From Actinomadura sp. GC306 (lineage in GTDB: Bacteria > Actinomycetota > Actinomycetes > Streptosporangiales > Streptosporangiaceae): a DNA stretch of 32,737 nt. Position numbers and translations under genes: made by a program. Under the pieces are notes generated by a model. It searched no databases and was not told the origin of the DNA. It saw nothing but the letters and a program-made list of their open reading frames with translations. Positions 6,873-15,392 of this stretch are shown one piece after another. The first letter of the stretch is position 1. Every line of letters starts with the position of its first letter. The stretch covers positions 1 through 32,737 of the forward strand of contig NZ_SMKM01000037.1 in NCBI RefSeq assembly GCF_004348665.1, given 5' to 3'.

Positions 6873-7433
6873 GTGTCCGTTGCACCCACGCGGCGTGCCG
6901 ACGCCCGGCGCAACCGCGAGAAGATCCTCGCGGTGGCCCGGGAGGCGTTCGCCGGTTCCGACCACGACATCTCCATGGCCGAGATCTCCCGGCGCGCGGG
7001 GGTCGGCATGGCCACGCTCTACCGCAACTTCGCCAGCAGGCGGGAGCTCCTGGAGGCCCTCTACCAGGACGAGGTCGACGCCGTCTGCGCGGCAGCCGGG
7101 ACGATCGAGGCGGAGACGCCCGGCGCGGTGTTCACGGCCTGGCTGCACCGCTTCCTGGTCTTCACGGCGGGCAAGCGGCCCATCGCCGCCGAGCTGCTCA
7201 CCCACATCGACGGCGACAACCCCGTGTTCGGACGGAACCGCGCCAGGGTGCTCGCGGCCGGGAGCGGGCTCCTCGCCGCCGCCCAGGAGGCCGGGGAGGT
7301 CCGCCGCGACCTCGCGCTGGAGCAGATCCTCGACATGATCGTCGCCATCGGCGGGATCGACGGCGACGCGGCCTACCTCGATCCGATCGTCCAGGCCCTG
7401 CTCGACGGGTTGCGCCCGCCCGCGGACGCGTAA
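6873..7433 (+). CDS. TetR/AcrR-family transcriptional regulator
   Basis: This 186-residue repressor-type protein has an N-terminal TetR helix-turn-helix at about 12-58 (RRNREKILAVAREAFAG, then SMAEISRRAGVGMATLYRNF and SRRELLEALY), followed by a helical ligand domain with a SBP/KstR-like C-terminal part (ILDMIVAIGGIDGD). GTG 6873 is preceded by GGGAAG and gives the normal family N-terminus; the upstream in-frame ATG at 6798 would place the operator palindromes inside the gene. It is divergent from an aldo/keto reductase, its likeliest target. The inducer is unknown. Confidence 0.85.
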   Translation: MSVAPTRRADARRNREKILAVAREAFAGSDHDISMAEISRRAGVGMATLYRNFASRRELLEALYQDEVDAVCAAAGTIEAETPGAVFTAWLHRFLVFTAGKRPIAAELLTHIDGDNPVFGRNRARVLAAGSGLLAAAQEAGEVRRDLALEQILDMIVAIGGIDGDAAYLDPIVQALLDGLRPPADA

Positions 7434-7451
7434 CGAGGAGGCGGCGGTGCG

Positions 7452-7487
7452 GTCGGCAGGCCGGAGCGGGTCGGCAGGCCGGAGCGG
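7452..7487. repeat. 18-bp tandem duplication after the TetR gene
   Basis: GTCGGCAGGCCGGAGCGG occurs twice without a gap (7452-7469, 7470-7487), 18 bases beyond the TetR stop. The following stretch to about 7590 contains looser repeats (GGGCCTGTGGCGG at about 7505 and 7552). Nothing coding is seen from 7434 to 7630. Confidence 0.8.
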
Positions 7488-7630
7488 GCCCGCGGCTGGC
7501 GGGATGGGCCTGTGGCGGTGCGGGATCGGGCTCGCGGCGGTGCGGCATTTTGGGCCTGTGGCGGGGGCTCGCGGGGTGCGTACGATCAACGCCGTCCGGG
7601 CGTAAGGCCCGGCTTACCCCGGGAGTGGCC

Positions 7631-8425
7631 ATGCGGAAGGCAGTCGTCACCGGAAGCACCAAGGGGATCGGCTTCGCGGTCGCGCGGGAGCTGCTGCGCC
7701 GCGGCCACGGGGTGGTCGTCTCCGGGCGCACCCAGGAGGCCGTGGACGACGCCGTCGAGCGGCTCAAGCCCGAGGCGGCCGGGGAGGCCGCCGTCCACGG
7801 AGTCGCCGTGGACGTCACCGACCCCGCGCAGGTCGAGAAGCTGTGGGACGCCGCCGTGCAGGCCCTCGGCGGCGTCGACCTGTGGATCAACAACGCCGGC
7901 GTCGCCAACACCACCCGGCCGATCGTGGAGACGTCCCCCGAGGACGTGCGGACGATGGTCGCCACGAACATGCTCGGGACCGTGTACGGCAGCCAGGTCG
8001 CCGTGCGCGGCATGCGGGACGGGGGCGGCCAGGTCTTCAACATCCTCGGCGGCGGCAGCGACGGCCGGATCCGGCCCGGGATGGGCGTGTACTCGGCGAC
8101 CAAGCGCGGCCTGGACTCGTTCACCCGCGCGCTGGTCAAGGAGGTCGACGGGACGGCGGTCCGGGTCGGGCAGGTCAGCCCCGGCATGCTGATCACCGAG
8201 GGCTGGCTGCGGGAGGCCGCCGCGGCACCCGAGCAGGTGCGGGACCAGCGGAAGATGCTCAACATCCTGTGCGACCACGTCGACGACGTCGCGCCCTACC
8301 TGGTCGACCGGATGCTGGCCAGCAAGAAGAACGGCGAGGCCGTCAAGTGGCTCACCACCGGCCGGATGACCCGGAAGTTCATGTCGGGCGGCAAACGCGA
8401 CGTCCTGTCCCGGTACGGCCTCTGA
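7631..8425 (+). CDS. Short-chain dehydrogenase/reductase (SDR)
   Basis: This 264-residue NAD(P)-dependent oxidoreductase has a classical SDR layout. The nucleotide-binding TGSTKGIG lies at 7-14, NNAG at 87-90, catalytic Asn113 in ATNMLG, Ser143 in LGGGSDG, and Tyr154/Lys158 in YSATK. The C-terminus (VKWLTTGRMTRKFMSGGKRD) is longer and more basic than usual, and I cannot infer a substrate from it. ATG 7631 has GGGAG five bases upstream. The gene stands alone between a TetR gene and the convergent IclR gene. Its TGA is inside an 18-bp unit present three times in tandem. Confidence 0.87.
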   Translation: MRKAVVTGSTKGIGFAVARELLRRGHGVVVSGRTQEAVDDAVERLKPEAAGEAAVHGVAVDVTDPAQVEKLWDAAVQALGGVDLWINNAGVANTTRPIVETSPEDVRTMVATNMLGTVYGSQVAVRGMRDGGGQVFNILGGGSDGRIRPGMGVYSATKRGLDSFTRALVKEVDGTAVRVGQVSPGMLITEGWLREAAAAPEQVRDQRKMLNILCDHVDDVAPYLVDRMLASKKNGEAVKWLTTGRMTRKFMSGGKRDVLSRYGL

Positions 8426-8461
8426 TCCCGGTACGGCCTCTGACCCCGGTACGGCCTCTGA
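8408..8461. repeat. Three 18-bp tandem units copying the SDR gene end and stop codon
   Basis: The unit TCCCGGTACGGCCTCTGA is at 8408-8425, 8426-8443 and, with T to C in the first base, 8444-8461. The first copy encodes the last codons and the TGA of the SDR gene; the other two are non-coding copies. Confidence 0.88.
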
Positions 8462-8473
8462 CCCCGGACCGGC

Positions 8474-9283
8474 TCAGCCGGGCGCGCGGCCGGTCAGGCG
8501 CGTGGTCAGGGCGGCGGCCGTGTCGCGGATCGGGCCCGCCAGCGCGGGCCAGGTCTCGGGCGGGTGGGCCTCCCGGCGGAACGTCACGGTGATCGCCGCG
8601 GTCGGGTGGGCCGTGTGGTCGAAGGCGCAGGCGGCGATGCTGGCGAAGCCCTCGGTGATGTGGCCGTCCTCCACGGCCCAGCCCCGGCGCGCGTCCTCGG
8701 CGAGGAGGCGGCGCAGTTCGCGCAGCGACGCGGGCCCGCGGCCGGTGCGGTCGACGAACCGGCCGGGGGACCGCCCGGGGGACCGCCCGGGGGACCGGCC
8801 GGGGGACCGCCCGGGGAACAGGGCGCGGACCTGCGCCGCGGGCAGGTGGGCGAGCATCGAGCGGCCGCTCGCCGTGAGCTGGGCCGGCATGCGGACGCCC
8901 ACGTCGGTGACCAGCGTGGCGTGGCCGGGGGGCTGCTCCTTCAGCAGGTAGAGCGTCTCGGCGCCGTGCAGCACGCCCAACTGGGCGATCTCGCCCACCC
9001 GGTCGACCAGGCGGCGGAGAAGGGGGCGGGCCATGCGTTCCAGGGGCTCGTGCCGGAGGTAGGCGGAGCCGACCTCGAAGGCGGCGACGCCCAGCCCCCA
9101 GCGCCGCTCCTCCGGGATGGAGGTGACGAAGCCGTCCTCGGCCATCGCCGCCAGGAGGTGGTACGTGCTGGACCGGGGCAGCCCGAGGGAGCGCGCGATC
9201 GCCGAGGCGGGCAGCGGGCCTGGCGCCGCCGCCAGCAGGCGCAGCACCGCCAGGGCGCGCCGCGCCGCCGGAACCTGGTTCAT
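8474..9283 (-). CDS. IclR-family regulator, probable regulator of the hut genes
   Basis: This 269-residue regulator has an N-terminal winged helix (AARRALAVLRLLAAAPGPLP, then SAIARSLGLPRSSTYHLLAA) and a C-terminal IclR effector domain (GEIAQLGVLHGAETLYL, then MPAQLTASGRSMLAHLP and GWAVEDGHITEGFASIAACA). A four-fold SPGR insertion, encoded by 12-bp tandem repeats at 8763-8810, lies between the effector-domain strands and probably forms a flexible loop. It is divergent from hutH with inverted repeats in the gap, so control of histidine use is likely. The signal could be urocanate or histidine, but the sequence does not tell. ATG 9283 has no strong ribosome site, so the start is less certain. 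Confidence 0.83.
   Translation of the reverse strand: MNQVPAARRALAVLRLLAAAPGPLPASAIARSLGLPRSSTYHLLAAMAEDGFVTSIPEERRWGLGVAAFEVGSAYLRHEPLERMARPLLRRLVDRVGEIAQLGVLHGAETLYLLKEQPPGHATLVTDVGVRMPAQLTASGRSMLAHLPAAQVRALFPGRSPGRSPGRSPGRSPGRFVDRTGRGPASLRELRRLLAEDARRGWAVEDGHITEGFASIAACAFDHTAHPTAAITVTFRREAHPPETWPALAGPIRDTAAALTTRLTGRAPG
8763..8810. repeat. Four in-frame 12-bp repeats inside the IclR gene
   Basis: CCGGGGGACCGC is repeated at 8763, 8775, 8787 (last base pair changed) and 8799, with a partial copy after it. Read on the minus strand it gives SPGR four times. The 12-bp length keeps the frame, so copy number could vary without breaking the protein. Confidence 0.88.
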
Positions 9284-9288
9284 CTGTG

Positions 9289-9319
9289 CATTGTCGCGCA
9301 ATGTCTCGTATCTGAGACA
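9289..9319. promoter_or_regulatory. Inverted repeats in the IclR/hutH divergent promoter region
   Basis: Two dyads lie side by side: CATTG-tcgcg-CAATG (9289-9303) and TGTCTC-gtatct-GAGACA (9302-9319). They sit between the IclR start (9283) and the hutH start (9365), where a hut operator would be expected. This is one of the few AT-rich stretches in the neighbourhood. Confidence 0.5.
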
Positions 9320-9364
9320 GTTCACCCCGCCGCCCCTCCCCGCGGCGGCGCCCGGGAGGCTCCA

Positions 9365-10930
9365 ATGGTGGGTATGAGCACTGGCATGGCGGACGAGATC
9401 ATCGAGGTCGGGCCCGAGGCGCCGACGTTCGACCAGGTGGTGGCGGTGGCGCGGGGCGGGGCCGCGGTCGCGCTGACGGACGCGGCGGTCAAGCTGATCG
9501 CCGCGTCCCGCGCCCATGTCGAGGAGCTGGCCGCCCGCCCGACCCCGGTCTACGGGGTCTCGACGGGCTTCGGGGCGCTCGCCACCCGGCACATCGCCCC
9601 TGAGCTGCGGGCGCAGCTGCAGCTGAACATCGTCCGGTCGCACGCGGCCGGGTCGGGGCCGGAGGTGGAGCGGGAGGTCGTCCGGGCGCTGATGCTGCTC
9701 AGGCTGCGTACGCTCGCCACGGGACGGACCGGCGTCCAGCCCGCGACGGCCGGGACGCTCGCCGCGCTGCTCAACGCCGGCATCACCCCCCAGGTCTTCG
9801 AGCACGGCTCCCTCGGCTGCTCCGGGGACCTCGCCCCGCTCGCGCACGTGGCGCTGGCGCTGATCGGCGAAGGGTCGGTCCGGGACGCCGCCGGCGAGCT
9901 GCGCCCGGCGGCCGACGCCCTGGCCGAGGCCGGGATCGCCCCGGTCACCCTCGGCGCGAAGGAGGGGCTCGCGCTCCTCAACGGCACCGACGGCATGCTC
10001 GGCATGCTCGTCATGGCGATCCACGACCTGCGCCGCCTGCTCACCGCGGCCGACGTCGCCGCCGCCATGACGGTCGAGGCGCTGCTCGGCACCGACCGCG
10101 TCTTCGCCGCCGACCTGCAGGAGCTGCGCCCCCATCCGGGCCAGGCCGCGTCGGCCGCGAACCTGCGGGCGCTGCTGGGCGCCTCGGAGATCATGGAGTC
10201 GCACCGCGGGCCCGATTGCACCCGCGTCCAGGACGCGTACTCGCTGCGCTGCGCCCCCCAGGTGAACGGCGCCGCCCGGGACACGGTCGCGCACGCCGAG
10301 CTCGTCGCGGGCCGGGAGCTGGCGTCCGCGATCGACAACCCGGTGGTGCTGCCGGACGGCCGGGTCGAGTCCAACGGCAACTTCCACGGCGCGCCGATCG
10401 CCTACGTGCTGGACTTCCTCGCGGTGCCGACCGCCGACGTCGCGTCGATGTCGGAGCGGCGCACCGACCGGATGCTCGACAAGGGCCGCTCCGGCGGGCT
10501 GCCCGCGTTCCTCGCCGACGACCCCGGCGTCGACTCCGGCCACATGATCGCCCAGTACACGCAGGCCGCGATCGTGTCGGACCTGAAGCGCCGCGCCGCC
10601 CCGGCCAGCGCCGACTCCATCCCCAGCTCGGCGATGCAGGAGGACCACGTGTCGATGGGCTGGAGCGCGGCCCGCAAGCTGCGCCGGTCGGTCGACGGGC
10701 TGGCGCAGGTGATCGGCATCGAGATCCTCACCGCCGCGCGGGCGCTGGACCTGCGCACCCCGCTGCGGCCCGGCCCGGCGACCGCCGCCGTCGTCGCGCG
10801 GCTGCGGGAGGCCGTCCCGCCGCCCGGCCCGGACCGCCACCTCGCGCCCGAGATCGCCGCCGCGACCGAGCTGGTCCGGGACGGCTCGCTGGTCGCCGCC
10901 GCCGAGGCCGTCACCGGCCCCCTCGCCTAG
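9365..10930 (+). CDS. hutH: Histidine ammonia-lyase
   Basis: This is the first enzyme of histidine degradation, converting L-histidine to trans-urocanate and ammonia. The 521-residue length is normal. Seen are [12 protein letters not shown] with the conserved Tyr, the MIO region [17 protein letters not shown], and the later blocks [24 protein letters not shown] and [16 protein letters not shown]. The electrophilic MIO cofactor normally comes from Ala-Ser-Gly; here the triplet is Cys152-Ser-Gly. I believe actinobacterial HutH proteins can have this, but it should be checked. ATG 9365 has GGGAGG five bases upstream; ATG 9374 and 9386 are alternatives. hutU follows after 32 bases, so they are probably co-transcribed, under the divergent IclR regulator. 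Confidence 0.93.
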   Translation: MVGMSTGMADEIIEVGPEAPTFDQVVAVARGGAAVALTDAAVKLIAASRAHVEELAARPTPVYGVSTGFGALATRHIAPELRAQLQLNIVRSHAAGSGPEVEREVVRALMLLRLRTLATGRTGVQPATAGTLAALLNAGITPQVFEHGSLGCSGDLAPLAHVALALIGEGSVRDAAGELRPAADALAEAGIAPVTLGAKEGLALLNGTDGMLGMLVMAIHDLRRLLTAADVAAAMTVEALLGTDRVFAADLQELRPHPGQAASAANLRALLGASEIMESHRGPDCTRVQDAYSLRCAPQVNGAARDTVAHAELVAGRELASAIDNPVVLPDGRVESNGNFHGAPIAYVLDFLAVPTADVASMSERRTDRMLDKGRSGGLPAFLADDPGVDSGHMIAQYTQAAIVSDLKRRAAPASADSIPSSAMQEDHVSMGWSAARKLRRSVDGLAQVIGIEILTAARALDLRTPLRPGPATAAVVARLREAVPPPGPDRHLAPEIAAATELVRDGSLVAAAEAVTGPLA

Positions 10931-10962
10931 TCCCCAGGCCGACGTCCCGAAGGAGTCCGCAG

Positions 10963-12612
10963 ATGTCCGGTCCCCGTCCCGTCCGCGCGCCGCGCGGCAC
11001 CGGCCTCACCGCCAAGGGCTGGCCGCAGGAGGCCGCCCTCCGCATGATCCAGAACAACCTCGACCCGGAGGTCGCCGAGCACCCCGACGAGCTGGTCGTC
11101 TACGGCGGCTCGGGGAAGGCGGCCCGCAGCTGGGACGCCTTCGACGGCATCGTCCGGTCGCTGGCCGGCCTGGAGGGCGACGAGACGCTGCTCGTCCAGT
11201 CCGGCAAGCCGGTCGGCGTCTTCCGGACGCACGAGTGGGCGCCCCGCGTCCTCATCGCGAACTCCAACCTCGTGCCGCAGTGGGCGACCTGGGAGGAGTT
11301 CCGCCGCCTGGAGTCGCTCGGCCTGACGATGTTCGGGCAGATGACCGCCGGGTCGTGGATCTACATCGGCACCCAGGGCATCCTCCAGGGCACCTACGAG
11401 ACGTTCGCCGCCGTCGCCGAGAAGCGCTTCGGCGGCACCCTCGCCGGGACGGTCACGCTCACCGCCGGGCTCGGCGGGATGGGCGGCGCGCAGCCCCTCG
11501 CCGTGACGATGAACGGCGGGGTCGCGATCTGCGTCGAGTGCGACCCGTCCCGCATCGAGCGGCGCGTCGAGCACCGGTACTGCGACGTGCGGGCCGGTTC
11601 GCTGGACGAGGCGCTGCGGCTCGCCGAGGAGGCGAAGGCGGAGCGGCGGCCCCTGTCGATCGCGGTGCTCGGCAACGCCGCCGACGTCGTCCCCGAGCTG
11701 CTGCGCCGCGGCGCGCCGATCGACATCGTCACCGACCAGACCAGCGCCCACGACCCGCTCGCCTACCTGCCGCGCGGTGTCGCGTTCGAGGACATGGCAG
11801 CCGAGCGCGCCAAGGACCCGGCCGCGTTCGTCGAGAAGGCCCGCGCCTCCATGGCCGCGCACGTCGAGGCGATGGTCGGCTTCCAGGACGGCGGCGCCGA
11901 GGTCTTCGACTACGGCAACTCCATCCGCGGCGAGGCGCAGCTCGCCGGGTACGAGCGGGCGTTCGACTTCCCCGGCTTCGTCCCCGCCTACATCCGGCCG
12001 CTGTTCTGCGAGGGCAAGGGCCCGTTCCGCTGGGCGGCGCTGTCGGGCGACCCGCGCGACATCGCCCGCACCGACCGGGCGATCCTGGAGCTGTTCCCGG
12101 ACAACGAGCCGCTGACCCGGTGGATCAGGATGGCGGGGGAGCGGGTCCGCTTCCAGGGATTGCCGTCCCGGATCTGCTGGCTCGGCTACGGCGAGCGCGA
12201 CCGGGCCGGCGAGGTGTTCAACGACCTGGTGGCGCGCGGCGAGATCAGCGCGCCGATCGTGCTCGGCCGCGACCACCTCGACTGCGGGTCGGTCGCCAGC
12301 CCGTACCGGGAGACCGAGGGAATGGCGGACGGCTCCGACGCCATCGCCGACTGGCCGCTGCTCAACGCGATGCTCAACGTGTCGTCCGGTGCGACGTGGG
12401 TGTCCATCCACCATGGCGGCGGCGTCGGCATCGGCCGCTCGATCCACGCCGGGCAGGTCTGCGTAGCCGACGGGACGCCCCTAGCAGCCGAGAAGCTCCA
12501 GCGCGTCCTGACCAACGACCCCGGCACCGGCGTGATGCGCCACGTAGACGCGGGCTACACCCGAGCCGAAGAGGTCGCACAGGAGCGCGGCGTCCACATC
12601 CCCATGCGTTGA
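10963..12612 (+). CDS. hutU: Urocanate hydratase
   Basis: This is the second step of histidine use: urocanate plus water gives imidazolonepropionate, with tightly bound NAD+. The 549-residue length matches the family. Clear blocks are [56 protein letters not shown], the cofactor loop [18 protein letters not shown], and the C-terminal [20 protein letters not shown] 10963 has AAGGAG upstream at suitable distance. The coding sequence ends at TGA 12610-12612, and the last base of the stop begins a perfect 23-bp hairpin stem. Confidence 0.95.
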   Translation: MSGPRPVRAPRGTGLTAKGWPQEAALRMIQNNLDPEVAEHPDELVVYGGSGKAARSWDAFDGIVRSLAGLEGDETLLVQSGKPVGVFRTHEWAPRVLIANSNLVPQWATWEEFRRLESLGLTMFGQMTAGSWIYIGTQGILQGTYETFAAVAEKRFGGTLAGTVTLTAGLGGMGGAQPLAVTMNGGVAICVECDPSRIERRVEHRYCDVRAGSLDEALRLAEEAKAERRPLSIAVLGNAADVVPELLRRGAPIDIVTDQTSAHDPLAYLPRGVAFEDMAAERAKDPAAFVEKARASMAAHVEAMVGFQDGGAEVFDYGNSIRGEAQLAGYERAFDFPGFVPAYIRPLFCEGKGPFRWAALSGDPRDIARTDRAILELFPDNEPLTRWIRMAGERVRFQGLPSRICWLGYGERDRAGEVFNDLVARGEISAPIVLGRDHLDCGSVASPYRETEGMADGSDAIADWPLLNAMLNVSSGATWVSIHHGGGVGIGRSIHAGQVCVADGTPLAAEKLQRVLTNDPGTGVMRHVDAGYTRAEEVAQERGVHIPMR

Positions 12613-12665
12613 CTTGCGGCGTGTTGTTGTTATGGGGCGCGTCATAACAACAACACGCCGCAAGT
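12612..12665. terminator. Perfect 23-bp hairpin between hutU and the amidohydrolase gene
   Basis: The left arm 12612-12634 and right arm 12643-12665 are exact reverse complements around the eight-base loop GGGCGCGT. The arms contain the unusual GTTGTTGTTATG/CATAACAACAAC, much richer in A/T than the surroundings. There is no T tail. It could stop or attenuate transcription, stabilise the hutHU message, or be a copy of a dispersed repeat element. The next ribosome site starts 15 bases beyond it. Confidence 0.6.
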
Positions 12666-12690
12666 GAACGTCGTTCGGTCAGGAGAGGGT

Positions 12691-13890
12691 ATGGGCTTCG
12701 AGGAGATGTGGGCGGCGCTGCTGCCCATTGGCCGGGACCCGGCCACGGGCGGCTACCACCGGTTCGCGTGGACGCCGCCGGAGCTGCAGTGCCGCGCCTG
12801 GTTCCTGGACGAGGCGCGCCGCCGCGACCTGGACGTCGAGCACGACGCCAACGGCAACATGTTCGCCTGGTGGCTGCCCGGCGACGGGTCGCGGGATGAC
12901 GCCGTCCTGACCGGGAGCCACCTGGACTCGGTGCCCGGCGGCGGGGCGTTCGACGGGCCGCTCGGCGTCGTGTCGGCGTTCGCGGCGATCGACTGCCTCC
13001 GCGAGCGCGGCGCCGGCCTGCGGCGGCCGATCGGCGTCGCGGTGTTCGCCGAGGAGGAGGGCGCCCGGTTCGGGATCGCGTGCCTCGGGTCGCGGCTGCT
13101 GACCGGCGCGATCGCCCCCGCGCGGGCACGGGCCCTCACCGACGGCGACGGGCACACCTTCGCCGAGGTCCTGCACAACGCCGGACTCGACCCCGACGCG
13201 ATCGGCCCGGACGAGGACCTCCTCGGCAGGATCGGCTGCTTCGTCGAACTCCACGTCGAGCAGGGCCGCGCGCTGCGCGAACCGGTCGGGGTGGCGAGCT
13301 CGATCATCCCGCACGGCCGGTGGCGGTTCGACTTCCGCGGGGAGGGCGACCACGCGGGCACGACCGCGCTGCCCGACCGGCGCGACCCGATGCTGCCGTT
13401 CGCCGGGATGGTGCTCGCCGCGCGGGAGGCCGCCGAGCGGAACGGGGCGGTCGCGACCGTGGGCAAGGTCCGGGTCGTGCCGGGCGGGGTGAACGCGATC
13501 CCGTCGTCCGTCACCGCATGGCTCGACGCCCGCGCGCCGGAGGACGAGGCGGTGCGGCGCACGGTCGCGGAGGTCGACGAGGCCGCGCGGGTCGCCGCGC
13601 GCCCGCACCGGGTCAGCGTCGACCTCGCCGAGGAGTCCTACACCGAGGTCGTCGACTTCCACCGCGCGCTCCGCGACCGGATCGCCGCGACCCTCGGCGG
13701 GCCGCCGGTGCTGCCGACCGGCGCGGGCCACGACGCGGGCGTCCTGTCGGCCCGGGTGCCGGCGGCGATGCTGTTCGTCCGCAACCCGACCGGGGTGTCG
13801 CACGCGCCCGCGGAGTCCGCCGAGCCGGCGGACCGCCTCGCTGGGGTGGAGGCCCTCACCGCGGTACTGGACGACCTGGCGTGCGGGTAG
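12691..13890 (+). CDS. M20-family amidohydrolase (allantoate amidohydrolase / N-carbamoyl-amino-acid hydrolase type), candidate N-formylglutamate hydrolase
   Basis: This 399-residue metallohydrolase has binuclear metal ligands in the expected places: His77 and Asp88 (GSHLDSVPGGGAFDGPLGV), Glu in FAEEEGARFG, His in FVELHVEQG and the late His in TGAGHDAGVLS. The dimerisation/substrate block GDHAGTTALPDRRDPM identifies the AllC/HyuC group of M20. It is normally annotated as allantoate amidohydrolase, but nothing else for purine breakdown is here. It lies between hutU and hutF with 16 bases or less to hutF, and HutF makes N-formylglutamate. No HutG is visible, so hydrolysis of N-formylglutamate to glutamate and formate is an attractive role (inference). 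ATG 12691 has AGGAGA upstream. Confidence 0.85.
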   Translation: MGFEEMWAALLPIGRDPATGGYHRFAWTPPELQCRAWFLDEARRRDLDVEHDANGNMFAWWLPGDGSRDDAVLTGSHLDSVPGGGAFDGPLGVVSAFAAIDCLRERGAGLRRPIGVAVFAEEEGARFGIACLGSRLLTGAIAPARARALTDGDGHTFAEVLHNAGLDPDAIGPDEDLLGRIGCFVELHVEQGRALREPVGVASSIIPHGRWRFDFRGEGDHAGTTALPDRRDPMLPFAGMVLAAREAAERNGAVATVGKVRVVPGGVNAIPSSVTAWLDARAPEDEAVRRTVAEVDEAARVAARPHRVSVDLAEESYTEVVDFHRALRDRIAATLGGPPVLPTGAGHDAGVLSARVPAAMLFVRNPTGVSHAPAESAEPADRLAGVEALTAVLDDLACG

Positions 13891-13916
13891 GCATCCCGGC
13901 GGGTAGGTATCCCGGC
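13885..13916. repeat. 16-bp tandem duplication copying the amidohydrolase stop codon, ending at the hutF start
   Basis: GGGTAGGCATCCCGGC (13885-13900) is followed by GGGTAGGTATCCCGGC (13901-13916), one base different. TAG 13888-13890 in the first copy is the stop of the amidohydrolase gene, and the hutF ATG begins at the base after the second copy. Confidence 0.85.
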
Positions 13917-15272
13917 ATGCAGTGGCACGCCCAGTTCGCCTGGCTCGGGGACGGGGTGGCGGCCGACGTCCTCGTCGAGGCCGACGGCGAACGCATCAGC
14001 CGCATCGCCGTCGGCGTCCCGGCCCCGCCGAACGCGCAGCGCCTGCCCGGCCTCACCCTGCCGGGCCTCGCCAACGCCCACTCCCACGCCTTCCACCGCG
14101 CGCTCCGCTCCCGCGTCCAGGCCCAGGCCGGGACGTTCTGGACCTGGCGCGAGCAGATGTACGAGGTCGCCGGCCGGCTCGACCCGGCGTCCTACCGCGC
14201 CCTCGCCACCGCCGTGTTCGCCGAGATGGCCCTCGCCGGGATCAGCTGCGTCGGCGAGTTCCACTACCTGCACCACGGGCCGGGCGGCACCCCCTACGCC
14301 GAGCCGAACGCGATGGGCGAGGCGCTGATCGCCGCCGCCGCCGACGCGGGCATCCGGATCACCCTCCTGGACACCTGCTACCTCACCGGCGGCATCGGCC
14401 GGCCCCTCACCGGCACCCAGCTCCGGTTCGGCGACGGCACCGCCGGGAACTGGGCGCGCCGCGTCGACAGCCTCTACGAGGGGACGGACAAGGCGGGCCG
14501 GCTGCACGCCCGGGTCGGCGCCGCGGTCCACTCCGTCCGCGCCGTGCCCCGGGAGCAGATCCGGGCCGTCGCGGCCTGGGCGAAGGAGCGCCGGGCGCCG
14601 CTGCACGTCCACCTGTCGGAGCAGCCCGCCGAGAACGAGGCGTCGATGGACGCCTACGGCATGACGCCCACCCGCGTCCTGGCCGAGGCGGGGGCGCTGG
14701 GCGCGCTCACCACGGCCGTCCACGCGACGCACCTCACCGAGGAGGACATCGGCCTCCTCGGCACCACGATGACCGGCGTGTGCATGTGCCCGACCACCGA
14801 ACGCGACCTCGCCGACGGGATCGGCCCCGCCCGCGACCTGGCGGACGCCGGCGCGCCCATCTGCCTCGGCTCCGACCAGCACGCCGTCATCGACCTGTTC
14901 GAGGAGGCCCGCGCGGTCGAGCTGGACGAGCGGCTCCGCACCCGCGTCCGCGGCCACTGGACGGCCGGGGAGCTGCTCGCCGCCGCCACCTGCAACGGCC
15001 ACTCCGGGCTCGGCTGGCCGGAGGCGGGCCGGCTGGAGCCCGGCGCCTACGCCGACCTCGTCACCGTGGACCTCGGCTCGGTCCGCACGGCCGGTTCCGG
15101 CCCCGGGCACGCCGCCGAGGCCGCCGTGTTCGCCGCGACCGCCGCCGACGTCCGGCACGTGGTGGTCTCCGGCCGCCAGATCGTCCACGACGGCCGCCAC
15201 CTGCTGGTGGACGACGTCCCCGCCGCCCTCACCGCCGCCATCGAAGCCGTCACGGCACCCGCAGCGGAGTGA
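13917..15272 (+). CDS. hutF: Formimidoylglutamate deiminase
   Basis: This 451-residue enzyme of the amidohydrolase superfamily converts N-formimidoyl-L-glutamate to N-formyl-L-glutamate and ammonia. Metal-site motifs are visible: HxH in ANAHSHAFHRALRSR, His in LHVHLSEQPAENE, His in VHATHLTEEDI and Asp in CLGSDQHAVIDLFEE. The blocks FWTWREQMYEVAGRLDP and GEFHYLHHGPGGTPYA are characteristic of HutF and distinguish it from HutI and TrzN-type relatives. ATG 13917 directly follows a duplicated 16-bp unit, and no strong Shine-Dalgarno is seen, so translation may depend on the upstream gene. hutI, usually close by, lies 6.5 kb downstream. Confidence 0.92.
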   Translation: MQWHAQFAWLGDGVAADVLVEADGERISRIAVGVPAPPNAQRLPGLTLPGLANAHSHAFHRALRSRVQAQAGTFWTWREQMYEVAGRLDPASYRALATAVFAEMALAGISCVGEFHYLHHGPGGTPYAEPNAMGEALIAAAADAGIRITLLDTCYLTGGIGRPLTGTQLRFGDGTAGNWARRVDSLYEGTDKAGRLHARVGAAVHSVRAVPREQIRAVAAWAKERRAPLHVHLSEQPAENEASMDAYGMTPTRVLAEAGALGALTTAVHATHLTEEDIGLLGTTMTGVCMCPTTERDLADGIGPARDLADAGAPICLGSDQHAVIDLFEEARAVELDERLRTRVRGHWTAGELLAAATCNGHSGLGWPEAGRLEPGAYADLVTVDLGSVRTAGSGPGHAAEAAVFAATAADVRHVVVSGRQIVHDGRHLLVDDVPAALTAAIEAVTAPAAE

Positions 15273-15392
15273 CCCCGGCGCCCCGGCGGGGTGACAGGGG
15301 AAGATCCATCCGGATAGGCGGCGGCCCCGCGACCCCATGCGATCATGCGTTCGTTGATCTTGAGTTCCGGAGCGGACACGGGATGGGCGCCC

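Noticed and set aside
7434..7630. Possible small gene between the TetR and SDR genes
   Set aside because: Frames there read as Gly/Arg repeats without a ribosome site; the sequence is made of short duplications.
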